Below are positions 17,481 to 25,767 of a DNA stretch of 64,000 bases, piece after piece. Origin of the DNA: UBA4285 sp050944355 (GTDB lineage: Bacteria > Bacillota > Clostridia > Lachnospirales > Lachnospiraceae); the NCBI GenBank assembly GCA_050944355.1, contig JBMNQX010000001.1, forward strand, positions 62,001 to 126,000, written 5' to 3'. Made by a program: the position numbers and the translations under genes. The first letter of the stretch is position 1, and each line of letters starts with the position of its first letter. The notes under the pieces were generated by a model. The model had not been told where the DNA came from. It did no database searches and saw nothing but the letters and a program-made list of their open reading frames with translations.

Positions 17481-18719
17481 ATGGCGGATCTTCGGGACTA
17501 TATTCGATGGAGAGGGGATCTGACCTTCGGGAGAGATCCCTTTAATCTGGTAGACAATCTGATTTTTTCGTGGCTCGCCTATGTTGATTTCTCGGGCTGT
17601 GTGCCTGAGATCAGCGAGGGCGGGAATGTGACGCTGGGCAGGGCATGCGAGAAATTTTTTGATCTGCACAGCGAGCAGCAGCTCTCGGCTGATAAGTCAT
17701 TTGTCGCGTCTGCTCCGTATGTTCTGCAGGAGTGCGCAAAACAGCCTCGCTTCAGACATATCCGTCTGGGTTCCTGGCAGAAAATTTATGATGAAGAGAC
17801 ACAGATTCAGTTCGCTGCCGTGACATTTATTCTGCCGGACGGAACCTGGTATGTGGCTTTTCAGGGGACCGATGATACCATCATCGGATGGAAAGAAAAT
17901 TTCAACATGAGTTTTCTCACTCCGGTTCCCGGCCAGGAAAAAGCCACGGAGTATCTGAATGCGCTTCCCGTACCGGAAAATGTCCGGCTGCGGATCGGCG
18001 GGCATTCCAAAGGCGGAAATCTTGCCTGCTACGGCGCGCTGCACGCCGACAAGCGCGTTCAGGACAAGATTGTCCACATCTATGACAATGACGGTCCGGG
18101 CTTTGAGAGTTCAAAAGAATTCACGGACGCCACAAAAAGCGTTTCGGAGAAAATTATCAAAATCGTGCCGCAGTACTCGATCATCGGCTTTCTGATGGAA
18201 AATACAGGTCGATATCAGATTGTAAAAAGTTCCGGCGTGCGTGTCATGCAGCACGACGCGACGACCTGGCAGGTGATTGGCAAGGATTTCGAATATGCCG
18301 ATGATCTCGATGAAAACGCGAAGATATGGAACACGGCCATCAACAAATGGTGTTATTCTTATGACCGGTCCGAGCGGAAAAAGTTCGTTGACGCCGTTTT
18401 TGAGGTGGTGACAGCGTCAGGGGCGTCAACGCTGACGGACATCAACAACGCATTTTTCAAGAATGCCGGGGCGAGCTTCCGAAAACTCGCCGATTTGTCG
18501 CCGGACAAGAGGCGGACAGTGCTCGGCACATTTGCGTCTCTGTATGCGGAGTACTTTAAAGAGCGGAGATTCCATCACATCACGGATGTCGTGGAACTTG
18601 CCAGGAGTATGCAGAATCATTCGGAGCACAGGGGATATCTGAGCCGGCTCGAAGAGTTTCTGAAGTCTCCGGATGAAAGCGCCGGAACGGATTCGTCCGG
18701 AAACGCAGAAGAAAGGTGA
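17481..18719 (+). CDS. Mbeg1-like (DUF2974) alpha/beta hydrolase
   Basis: 412 residues. Lipase-like alpha/beta hydrolase with the nucleophile elbow GGHSKGG (GHSKG fits GxSxG), preceded by WYVAFQGTDDTIIGWKENF and followed by YDNDGPGF, all typical of the DUF2974/Mbeg1-like family. No signal peptide is seen, so it is cytoplasmic; the substrate is unknown. Two in-frame ATGs (17475, 17481); the second is better spaced from GAGGT. 11 bases after the aldolase gene, 4 bases before the HAD gene. Confidence 0.85.
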   Translation: MADLRDYIRWRGDLTFGRDPFNLVDNLIFSWLAYVDFSGCVPEISEGGNVTLGRACEKFFDLHSEQQLSADKSFVASAPYVLQECAKQPRFRHIRLGSWQKIYDEETQIQFAAVTFILPDGTWYVAFQGTDDTIIGWKENFNMSFLTPVPGQEKATEYLNALPVPENVRLRIGGHSKGGNLACYGALHADKRVQDKIVHIYDNDGPGFESSKEFTDATKSVSEKIIKIVPQYSIIGFLMENTGRYQIVKSSGVRVMQHDATTWQVIGKDFEYADDLDENAKIWNTAINKWCYSYDRSERKKFVDAVFEVVTASGASTLTDINNAFFKNAGASFRKLADLSPDKRRTVLGTFASLYAEYFKERRFHHITDVVELARSMQNHSEHRGYLSRLEEFLKSPDESAGTDSSGNAEER

Positions 18720-18723
18720 GAAT

Positions 18724-19551
18724 ATGCAGAACATTCTGTACGGCGCGCTGGTGCTCGCGGGGGTTATGGCCCTTTTTATGCTGGTTCACACGGCGTACGT
18801 GAAACAGCACGGCGGAAAGGAGACAAAGCTCTCCTGCGGCGGGTGCGCAAATCAGGATACCTGTGAGGATTTCAGGGAAGGCGGCGGATGTGACGGAAAG
18901 CAAGTCAGCCGATATAAAGCGGTCTTCTTTGATCTTGACGGAACGCTGCTTGACACAGCGCCGGACCTGAATGCGGCCGTAAACGCGGCACTTGAAATGT
19001 ACGGGCTCCCGAAGAGAACTCTGGCGCAGACAAAAGCCGACATCGGAAACGGAACGAAGGTTCTGATTCACAAATCTGTGCCGTCAGGAACGGATCCTGA
19101 GAAAGAAGCACTGGTATTTGACGCCTTCAGGGAGTATTATACGGTTCACAGCAGCGACCTGACGGATGTGTATCCCGGAATCCGGGGAACACTCACGGCG
19201 CTGACCGGGCGCGGACTCAAACTCGCCGTCATATCAAACAAAAACAATGAGATTGCCGCGCCGCTGATCAGGAAGTTTTTTGCGGACCGGTTCAGTATGG
19301 TTTTCGGACAGAGAGACGGCGTTAAACGCAAGCCGGCGCCGGATATGTTCAAGGCGTGTCTTGCCGGGCTTTCTCTGCAGCCGCAGGAAGTGCTGTATAT
19401 CGGCGACACGGAAGTGGATAAGACATTTGCCGGGAGCGCCGGTGCGGACTGCCTGCTTGTCACCTGGGGATACCGGGACAGGCAGCAGCTTGAGAAAGCA
19501 GGTGCTGTCGGCGTAATTGACAGGCCGGCGCAGATTCTGGATTACATCTGA
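18724..19551 (+). CDS. Membrane-anchored HAD phosphatase with Cys-rich linker
   Basis: 275 residues. A single N-terminal membrane helix (about 4-24) is followed by a short cysteine cluster SCGGCANQDTC...GGGC (C38, C41, C47, C56) and then a complete phosphoglycolate-phosphatase-like HAD domain from about residue 63 (DLDGT with nucleophile D70 and D72, VISNKN, KRKPAPDMF, YIGDTEVD). The frame is continuous, with no internal ribosome site before the HAD part, so this is a real fusion. The N-terminal part resembles the FeoB-associated Cys-rich type of small membrane protein. The cluster could hold a metal or FeS centre (inference). The linker should face the cytoplasm with the HAD domain. Confidence 0.82.
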   Translation: MQNILYGALVLAGVMALFMLVHTAYVKQHGGKETKLSCGGCANQDTCEDFREGGGCDGKQVSRYKAVFFDLDGTLLDTAPDLNAAVNAALEMYGLPKRTLAQTKADIGNGTKVLIHKSVPSGTDPEKEALVFDAFREYYTVHSSDLTDVYPGIRGTLTALTGRGLKLAVISNKNNEIAAPLIRKFFADRFSMVFGQRDGVKRKPAPDMFKACLAGLSLQPQEVLYIGDTEVDKTFAGSAGADCLLVTWGYRDRQQLEKAGAVGVIDRPAQILDYI

Positions 19552-19562
19552 GGTGTGAATCA

Positions 19563-20807
19563 ATGCGAATACTTCACTGTGCAGATCTTCATATCGGATC
19601 GTCTCTTGAGAGCGGGCTCCTGCCCGACAGGGCGGCTCTGCGGCGCAGAGAGATCAATGACTCATTATCCCGGATATCGACGATGGCCCGGCGCCACAGG
19701 ATTGACGCCTGCCTGATCGCCGGCGACCTTTTTGACTCGGATTATGTGACGCCGGAGATGTGGAAACGCTGTCTGGCATCCATGGCTTCCGCGACGCCGG
19801 TGCGCTTTCTGATTCTGCCCGGGAATCACGACTATCGGTTTATTCACGCAAAAGAAGAGAGAGCCGGTTCCGGCGATCCGTCCGACCGTCTCCCGAGCAA
19901 TGTCAAGATTCTTACCGGCGGACATTCTGTGCGCATGGGATCGACGCGCGTGTTTGCGGCTGAGACCGCGGACGACATCCGCTATATCAAGGCTGACATA
20001 CAGCTTTTCAATATCGTCATGATGCACGGAACGGTTTCCGGTCAGTCATTTACATTTGCGGACGGTACAGTTGTGCCGTTCTCTGCCTTAAAGAACCGCA
20101 ATCTGGACTATGGGGCGCTCGGGCACGTCCACGCGGCCGGAGCCGCGCAGGTGGACCCGCGGCTGACGCTGTGCTGGCCCGGCTGTCTCGAGTCGCGCGG
20201 ATACGACGAGACAGGCAAAAAAGGATTTATTGTCATCAACACAGAAAACGGCAGCCGGCGTTTTGTGCGGGCCGCGCTGCGGGAATGCGTTCCGGTCACC
20301 TGTCCGCTTGACAAGAATGACACCGAAGGCGATATTCTGAATAAGATTCACCAGTCTCTTCAGGATGTGCCGGAAGAGGACATGGTTTATCTGCATCTTG
20401 AAGGTTCCGTAAAGGAAGAAGAGTTCAACGCGCCGAGTCTGCAGAAAATGCTGCTGCAGGAGTATTTTGGCGTAAAGCTTGACGTCGGAAATCTGAGTAT
20501 TCTCGGTGCCGGCCAGCGCATGAATACGGCTGTGCAGCGGGATATCCACGCGGACGGGGAGGCGACGCGGATCTGGAATCCGCAGGAAGAATCAGAACTG
20601 GAAGCCGAAGCGGACGACTGGACGAAAGAAGAAAGGCCGCTTGCAAAACGGGCGGCTGTCCAGGAAGCGGAAGACGAACTGCCGGAGATTTCTCTCAGAG
20701 AAATCTATCGGGAACTGGTGCGCGATGCCAGACTTTCCCCGGAGACGGCCGATGAAGTCCTGAAAGCCGGTTTTGCGGCTCTGGACGGAGAGGAGCTGCC
20801 ACTGTGA
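19563..20807 (+). CDS. YhaO/SbcD-like DNA repair metallophosphoesterase
   Basis: 414 residues. Calcineurin-like nuclease with CADLHIGS, AGDLFDSD, LPGNHDYRF, MMHGTVSGQ and GHVHAAG, the metal-binding series of the SbcD/Mre11/YhaO group. A C-terminal acidic linker (about 330-375) and a short helical end follow, as in YhaO. It overlaps the ATPase gene by 4 bases (ATGA-like coupling, start GTG at 20804), so the two form one complex in which an ABC-type ATPase controls the nuclease; function in break processing is inferred from the family. Confidence 0.9.
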   Translation: MRILHCADLHIGSSLESGLLPDRAALRRREINDSLSRISTMARRHRIDACLIAGDLFDSDYVTPEMWKRCLASMASATPVRFLILPGNHDYRFIHAKEERAGSGDPSDRLPSNVKILTGGHSVRMGSTRVFAAETADDIRYIKADIQLFNIVMMHGTVSGQSFTFADGTVVPFSALKNRNLDYGALGHVHAAGAAQVDPRLTLCWPGCLESRGYDETGKKGFIVINTENGSRRFVRAALRECVPVTCPLDKNDTEGDILNKIHQSLQDVPEEDMVYLHLEGSVKEEEFNAPSLQKMLLQEYFGVKLDVGNLSILGAGQRMNTAVQRDIHADGEATRIWNPQEESELEAEADDWTKEERPLAKRAAVQEAEDELPEISLREIYRELVRDARLSPETADEVLKAGFAALDGEELPL

Positions 20808-22438
20808 AAATTGAACAAATCCGCATCGATGCGTTCGGCGGTCTCGAAGGCTATCAGAAAGTCTTAAATCCCGGTCTCAACAGTCTGCTGGCTGAAAACG
20901 GATTCGGCAAGAGCACGCTGGCCGCCTTTCTCAGAGCGATGTTTTACGGGCTTCCGCCGGCACGCCCGAGAAAAGATCTGAGAGACGAGGAAAGAACGAA
21001 ATATGCGCCCTGGAACGGCGCCAGGATGGGCGGCGGACTTGTGATCGAGTGGCAGGGGAAGCACTACCGCATCGAGAGGACGTTCGGCGCAAGAGAGAAG
21101 GATGACACTCTGCTGGTGACCGATATGGACACCGGCAAAGTCACAGACGCGCTGGGAGATGTCCCGGGCGAGACAATCTTTCGGATCAGCCGCGAGGCAT
21201 TTGCCTCTACGCTGCTGCTCACGAGTGAGTCGACGGCAAGTACAACGGACGGGCTCGATGTCGGGGCACCGCTGCAGGCCGAACTTGGCAGCGCGGATCC
21301 CGACCCGGACATGAAGAATCTGCCGGGAGCCCTGAAGAGGCTCGAAGACGCAATCCGCTATTACAGCCGCCAGGGAGGCCGCGGTCATCTCGCACAGATG
21401 AGAGATGAAAGAACACAGCTCGCGGCGGATATGCGCCAGATCCGCGTGGAATACCACGAGCTGAAGCAAAAAGAGACAAATGACATGGCCCGCGCGCAGT
21501 CGGGACAGGGATTTGTCGAGAGCGAAGGCAGCGACTTCAATTATCTTGAGGCGGACGCTGACAGCACGGCGGACATCAAGGACTATACCCGGATTCTTTC
21601 GGATACACAGGATCTTGATGACGTTCAGCTGACCGAGGAAGATCTGAATGACTCGAAGCTGATGCGCAAACTCACGGAAGAGCCCAAAAAGAAAAGCCAC
21701 GGAAAGCTGATTGCCGTCGCGGTTCTGATGCTGATAGTCGGAATTGCCGGTGCGGTCTATGTGCCGGCCGCGCGTCCGCCATTTGTCATCGCGGCAGGCG
21801 TCGGCATGATGATTCTGGCAGTTCTGATTCTCACGAAGGTCACGACGCACACGGTAGACCGGGAGGACAACATCAGCCGGGAACAGATGCTGCGTTCGCG
21901 TCAGGAGGAAAACGAACGGGCCGAGAAGATGTATGCTGAGCAGAAAGGAAAACTGAAAGCTCAGTATGCGGAAAAGAAAAAACGGGTCGAGCAGCTTACC
22001 GCTCAGATCGAGCAGGAGAGCAAGAGAGCGGAAGTTTACGAGCAGGCCGATAAACTGCTCAGGGAGGCCGCGAAAACCGCCGCAGAGGGCGCCAGACGGC
22101 TTGTGAGCCAGCATATCAATGAGTACCTGGCTCTTTTCACCGATGGAAATGCTTCTGAGGTGAAGATTGATGAAAATTTCCGCATCAGTGTTCTGGAAAA
22201 CGGGCAGGAGAGGCAGCTGAGTTATTACAGCAGCGGCTCGCAGGATTTGTTCCGGTTTGCGGAGCGCCTGGCACTTCTTGACGGACTGTACAGCCGGGAA
22301 CAGCCGGTCCTGATTCTGGACGATCCGTTTGTCAATCTTGATGACGCTCATCTGGAAAAAGTGCTTGCCTTTTTGTGGAGCCGACAGAGTCAGAGACAAA
22401 TTATTTATCTGACCTGTCAGAGCAGCCGGATGCCGTGA
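20804..22438 (+). CDS. YhaN/SbcC-like AAA ATPase, unusually short, with two membrane helices
   Basis: 544 residues. Walker A AENGFGKST (30-38) and a RecF/SbcC-like N-lobe lead into a short helical region. Two adjacent membrane helices (about 301-319 and 326-344) then precede a coiled coil (about 355-425) and a C-lobe with the signature SYYSSGSQDL and Walker B LILDDPFVNLDD. B. subtilis YhaN and other SbcC-like partners are roughly 900-1000 residues, so most coiled coil is missing on the N-terminal side; no frameshift is visible. It pairs with the overlapping nuclease gene upstream. A terminator hairpin follows at 22530. Confidence 0.83.
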   Translation: MKIEQIRIDAFGGLEGYQKVLNPGLNSLLAENGFGKSTLAAFLRAMFYGLPPARPRKDLRDEERTKYAPWNGARMGGGLVIEWQGKHYRIERTFGAREKDDTLLVTDMDTGKVTDALGDVPGETIFRISREAFASTLLLTSESTASTTDGLDVGAPLQAELGSADPDPDMKNLPGALKRLEDAIRYYSRQGGRGHLAQMRDERTQLAADMRQIRVEYHELKQKETNDMARAQSGQGFVESEGSDFNYLEADADSTADIKDYTRILSDTQDLDDVQLTEEDLNDSKLMRKLTEEPKKKSHGKLIAVAVLMLIVGIAGAVYVPAARPPFVIAAGVGMMILAVLILTKVTTHTVDREDNISREQMLRSRQEENERAEKMYAEQKGKLKAQYAEKKKRVEQLTAQIEQESKRAEVYEQADKLLREAAKTAAEGARRLVSQHINEYLALFTDGNASEVKIDENFRISVLENGQERQLSYYSSGSQDLFRFAERLALLDGLYSREQPVLILDDPFVNLDDAHLEKVLAFLWSRQSQRQIIYLTCQSSRMP

Positions 22439-22477
22439 AACAAGCATGGGAGCGGGATTGCGGCGATTTTTATCAGA

Positions 22478-22526
22478 TGACAATATGTGGTGGAATCAAC
22501 TTGACCGGGACCACAATATGTTGTAT
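22478..22526 (+). promoter_or_regulatory. Two NrdR-box-like sites upstream of nrdD
   Basis: ACAATATGTGGT (22480-22491) and ACAATATGTTGT (22513-22524) are near-identical and fit the 16-base NrdR consensus (ACACWATATATWGTGT type) at 22478-22493 and 22511-22526. They are 33 bases apart, close to three helical turns. The second overlaps the -10 region of the nrdD promoter. Confidence 0.7.
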
Positions 22527-22529
22527 CAT
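22501..22529 (+). promoter_or_regulatory. Sigma-A promoter of nrdD
   Basis: TTGACC (22501-22506), a 17-base spacer and TATCAT (22524-22529), with the NrdR-like box 2 between and overlapping the elements. Confidence 0.65.
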
Positions 22530-22575
22530 GAGATCTGCATGCGGGAGAAAAGCGTGCAGATCTCATTTATTTTTC
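22530..22575 (+). terminator. Hairpin terminator overlapping the nrdD start of transcription
   Basis: 13-bp stem GAGATCTGCATGC / GCGTGCAGATCTC (22530-22542 and 22552-22564), then ATTTATTTTT. It would end the YhaO-YhaN transcript. The nrdD promoter's start point (about 22536) falls in its 5' arm, so nrdD transcripts carry only the inner part of the stem. Confidence 0.7.
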
Positions 22576-22622
22576 ACGGCCGGAAATAAATTCCGACTGC
22601 CGTATACAGGAGTGGTACAAGT

Positions 22623-24848
22623 ATGAACATTATCAAGAGAAGCGGCGAGGAAGTCGAATTTGACATCAGCAAAATCATCATCGCCGTGCAGAAGGCGAAC
22701 AAGGAAGTGCCTGAGCAGGACCGCCTGAACGAAGATCAGATTCAGGCCATCGGCAGTTACGTTGAGGAGCAGGCCGAAAAGACGACCCGCGCTCTTTCCG
22801 TCGAAGAGATTCAGGATCTGGTAGAGGATCAGATCATGAAGGATCAGGCGTTTGCTGTTGCCAGAAAGTACATCACGTACCGCTACAAGAGAGCGCTGGT
22901 CCGCAAGTCCAACACGACGGACCAGAGAATTCTGAGTCTGCTTGAGAGCAACAACGAGGAAGTCAAGCAGGAGAATTCCAACAAGAACCCGACGGTCAGC
23001 AGCGTTCAGAGAGACTATATGGCCGGCGAGGTCAGCAAGGATATCACGAAGAGATTTCTTCTGCCGCAGGACATCGTCGAGGCGCACGAGCAGGGCATCA
23101 TTCATTTCCACGACGCGGATTATTTCGCGCAGCACATGCACAACTGCTGCCTCGTAAACCTTGAGGATATGCTGCAGAACGGCACCGTCATTTCCGGAAC
23201 ACTGATCGAGAAGCCGCACAGCTTTTCGACGGCCTGCAATATCGCTACACAGGCCATTGCGCAGATCGCAAGCAGCCAGTATGGCGGTCAGAGCATTACG
23301 CTTTCTCATCTGGCTCCGTTTGTTCAGGTGAGCCGTGACAAATTCATCCGTGAAGTCAAGGAGAATTTCAAGGCCAGCGGCATTCAGGCGACAGAGGAAG
23401 AAATCCGCAAGGTCGCTGAGATGCGCGTCCGCGAAGAGATCAAACGCGGGGTCCAGACGATTCAGTATCAGGTTATCACGCTGATGACGACAAACGGACA
23501 GGCTCCTTTCGTCACCGTGTTCATGTATCTCGACGAGGTTCCGGAAGGACAGACAAGAGCGGATCTCGCGATGGTAATCGAAGAGGTTCTCCGCCAGAGA
23601 ATGCAGGGCGTCAAGAATGAGAAGGGCGTCTGGATCACACCGGCATTCCCGAAGCTGATCTATGTGCTGGAAGAGGACAATATTCACCCGGATTCCCGCT
23701 ACTGGTATCTCACGAAACTGGCAGCGGAGTGCACGGCAAAGCGCATGGTTCCGGACTATATCTCAGAGAAGAAGATGCGTGAATACAAGGTTTCAAAGGG
23801 AGAGACCGAAGGACACGGCGATGTGTACCCCTGCATGGGATGCCGCAGTTTCCTGACACCGGACCGCTCCGGCAACGGCTACGACAACATCGCTGGTGCG
23901 CTCGACTACGACCCGACAAAGCCGAAGTATTACGGCCGTTTCAACCAGGGTGTTGTGACCATCAATCTGGTCGATGTCGCCTGCTCTTCCGAGCGCGATA
24001 TGGACCGCTTCTGGGAGATTCTCGATGAGCGCCTTGAGCTGTGCCACAGAGCGCTGCGCTGCCGTCACGAGAGACTTCTCGGCACGCCGTCTGACGTGGC
24101 GCCGATTCTCTGGCAGTACGGTGCACTTGCCCGGCTCAAGAAAGGTGAAAAGATCGACAAGCTTCTCTACGGCGGCTATTCTACGATTTCGCTCGGTTAT
24201 GCCGGACTGTACGAGATGTGCAAGTATATGACAGGCAAGAGCCACACCGATCCGGCCGCAAAGCCGTTCGCACTTGCCGTGATGCAGCGCCTGAATGACG
24301 CGTGCGCAAAGTGGAAAGCAGCCGAGAATATCGACTATTCGCTCTACGGCACGCCGCTTGAGTCTACGACCTACAAGTTCGCCAAGTGCCTGCAGAAGCG
24401 TTTCGGCATCATCAAGGATGTGACGGATCACAATTACATCACAAACAGCTACCACGTAAATGTCCGCGAGCACATCGACGCGTTCTCGAAGCTCAAATTT
24501 GAGTCAGAGTTCCAGAAGCTTTCTCCGGGCGGCGCGGTATCGTATGTCGAGGTTCCGAATCTGCAGAACAACATCGAGGCTGTTCTCTCTGTGATGCAGT
24601 TCATCTATGACAATATCATGTACGCAGAGCTGAACACGAAGAGCGACTACTGCCAGGTTTGCGGATATGACGGCCAGATTCAGATCGTCACCGACAAGAA
24701 CGGCAAGCTCATCTGGGAGTGCCCGAACTGCGGCAACCGCGATCAGTCCAAGATGAACGTCGCAAGACGCACCTGCGGATACATCGGCACCCAGTTCTGG
24801 AACCAGGGCAGAACGCAGGAAATCAAGGACAGAGTTATGCACCTCTGA
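22623..24848 (+). CDS. nrdD: Anaerobic ribonucleoside-triphosphate reductase (class III)
   Basis: Oxygen-sensitive glycyl-radical enzyme making dNTPs from NTPs. 741 residues. N-terminal ATP cone (about 1-95, MNIIKRSGEEVEFD start) for allosteric control, the HNCCLVNLEDML active-site region, a C-terminal zinc site CQVCGYDG / CPNCGNRD, and the radical loop RRTCGYIGT (glycine 719 in CGY). GGAG lies ten bases upstream. The activase gene nrdG, which often follows, is not next to it or elsewhere in the window. It is monocistronic between its own promoter and terminator and presumably NrdR-repressed. Confidence 0.97.
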   Translation: MNIIKRSGEEVEFDISKIIIAVQKANKEVPEQDRLNEDQIQAIGSYVEEQAEKTTRALSVEEIQDLVEDQIMKDQAFAVARKYITYRYKRALVRKSNTTDQRILSLLESNNEEVKQENSNKNPTVSSVQRDYMAGEVSKDITKRFLLPQDIVEAHEQGIIHFHDADYFAQHMHNCCLVNLEDMLQNGTVISGTLIEKPHSFSTACNIATQAIAQIASSQYGGQSITLSHLAPFVQVSRDKFIREVKENFKASGIQATEEEIRKVAEMRVREEIKRGVQTIQYQVITLMTTNGQAPFVTVFMYLDEVPEGQTRADLAMVIEEVLRQRMQGVKNEKGVWITPAFPKLIYVLEEDNIHPDSRYWYLTKLAAECTAKRMVPDYISEKKMREYKVSKGETEGHGDVYPCMGCRSFLTPDRSGNGYDNIAGALDYDPTKPKYYGRFNQGVVTINLVDVACSSERDMDRFWEILDERLELCHRALRCRHERLLGTPSDVAPILWQYGALARLKKGEKIDKLLYGGYSTISLGYAGLYEMCKYMTGKSHTDPAAKPFALAVMQRLNDACAKWKAAENIDYSLYGTPLESTTYKFAKCLQKRFGIIKDVTDHNYITNSYHVNVREHIDAFSKLKFESEFQKLSPGGAVSYVEVPNLQNNIEAVLSVMQFIYDNIMYAELNTKSDYCQVCGYDGQIQIVTDKNGKLIWECPNCGNRDQSKMNVARRTCGYIGTQFWNQGRTQEIKDRVMHL

Positions 24849-24916
24849 TAACCGGAAGCGTCAGTGCCCAGATGTCAGAAACCCGGACGGGCAAACAAAA
24901 CTTGACAAGAATCAGA

Positions 24917-24963
24917 AAATGCAGTACAGCAGGCTCGGGATGCGGGCGCTGTACTGCATTTTT
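24917..24963 (+). terminator. Terminator of nrdD
   Basis: Perfect 14-bp stem AAATGCAGTACAGC / GCTGTACTGCATTT (24917-24930 and 24948-24961) ending in TTTTT. Confidence 0.9.
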
Positions 24964-25005
24964 CATGACAAATGCCATCATAAAGATGAGGGAAGGACTT
25001 GAGTG

Positions 25006-25698
25006 ATGAAGTTTATCAGGGAGGAACTGATTGAAGGGGCGAAACGGGCTGAGGGGCTCACGGTCATCATCGATGTGTTCCGCGCTTTTACGCTGGAGGC
25101 GTATCTGTTTGCGGCGGGCGTAAAGGAAACGCATCCGATCGGCGGACTTGAGGCGGCATTTCAGATGAAGCGCGAGCATCCGGACTGGCTGCTGTTCGGC
25201 GAGCGGGGCGGCGCAAAAGTGGAAGGCTGCGATTACGGGAATTCGCCGTTAGAGATTGAAAACGAAAATCTGACCGGAAAAACAGTCATTCACTCGACGA
25301 GTGCCGGAACGCAGGGGATCGTAAATGCGGTCCACGCACAGGAGATCATCACTGGCAGCCTGGTGAATGCCGACGCCATCGCGTCGTATATCCGACGGAA
25401 AAACCCGGAAGTCGTGACGACGGTTGCCATGGGCAAGGCCGGACTGAAGCCGGTCGATGAGGACAGAATCTGCGCGGAATATATCGAGGCAAAAGTGCTC
25501 GGAAAGCCATTTGACATGGAAGAGGCAAAGCGGCGGCTGTCTGCGGCCGGGGCGCAGTTTTTTGATCCGGCGCAGGCGCAGTATCCGGAACCGGATTTCG
25601 GGCTCTGCACAAAATTTGGAATTTTTCCCTTTGTCATCGGAGTGAGCGGTAAAAACGGGATGTACACGGGAAAAGTAATTTACAGGGACAAAGCGTGA
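25006..25698 (+). CDS. 2-phosphosulfolactate phosphatase (ComB) family protein
   Basis: 230 residues with family blocks VIIDVFRAFTL, LLFGERGG, GNSPLEI, HSTSAGTQGIVNA and VAMGKAGL. The founding ComB dephosphorylates 2-phosphosulfolactate in archaeal coenzyme M synthesis; bacteria without coenzyme M carry the family with other, mostly unknown roles. No sulfolactate genes are nearby. The ATG at 25006 is used; a GTG directly before it is in frame. Single gene between two terminators. Confidence 0.82.
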   Translation: MKFIREELIEGAKRAEGLTVIIDVFRAFTLEAYLFAAGVKETHPIGGLEAAFQMKREHPDWLLFGERGGAKVEGCDYGNSPLEIENENLTGKTVIHSTSAGTQGIVNAVHAQEIITGSLVNADAIASYIRRKNPEVVTTVAMGKAGLKPVDEDRICAEYIEAKVLGKPFDMEEAKRRLSAAGAQFFDPAQAQYPEPDFGLCTKFGIFPFVIGVSGKNGMYTGKVIYRDKA

Positions 25699-25703
25699 AC
25701 GAA

Positions 25704-25743
25704 AAAACGAGGCTGCCGTTTCTCTTCGGCAGTCTCGTTTTTA
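25704..25743. terminator. Bidirectional terminator between comB-like gene and uxaC
   Basis: AAAACGAGGCTGCCG (25704-25718) pairs with CGGCAGTCTCGTTTT (25727-25741); flanking A and T runs let it work on both strands for the two convergent genes. Confidence 0.88.
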
Positions 25744-25767
25744 AGAAAATATTGATTTATGGCGAAC

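Noticed and set aside
20864..22483. 539-codon open frame on the minus strand opposite the YhaN-like gene
   Set aside because: The plus-strand gene has intact ATPase motifs; the antisense frame is a codon-bias shadow.
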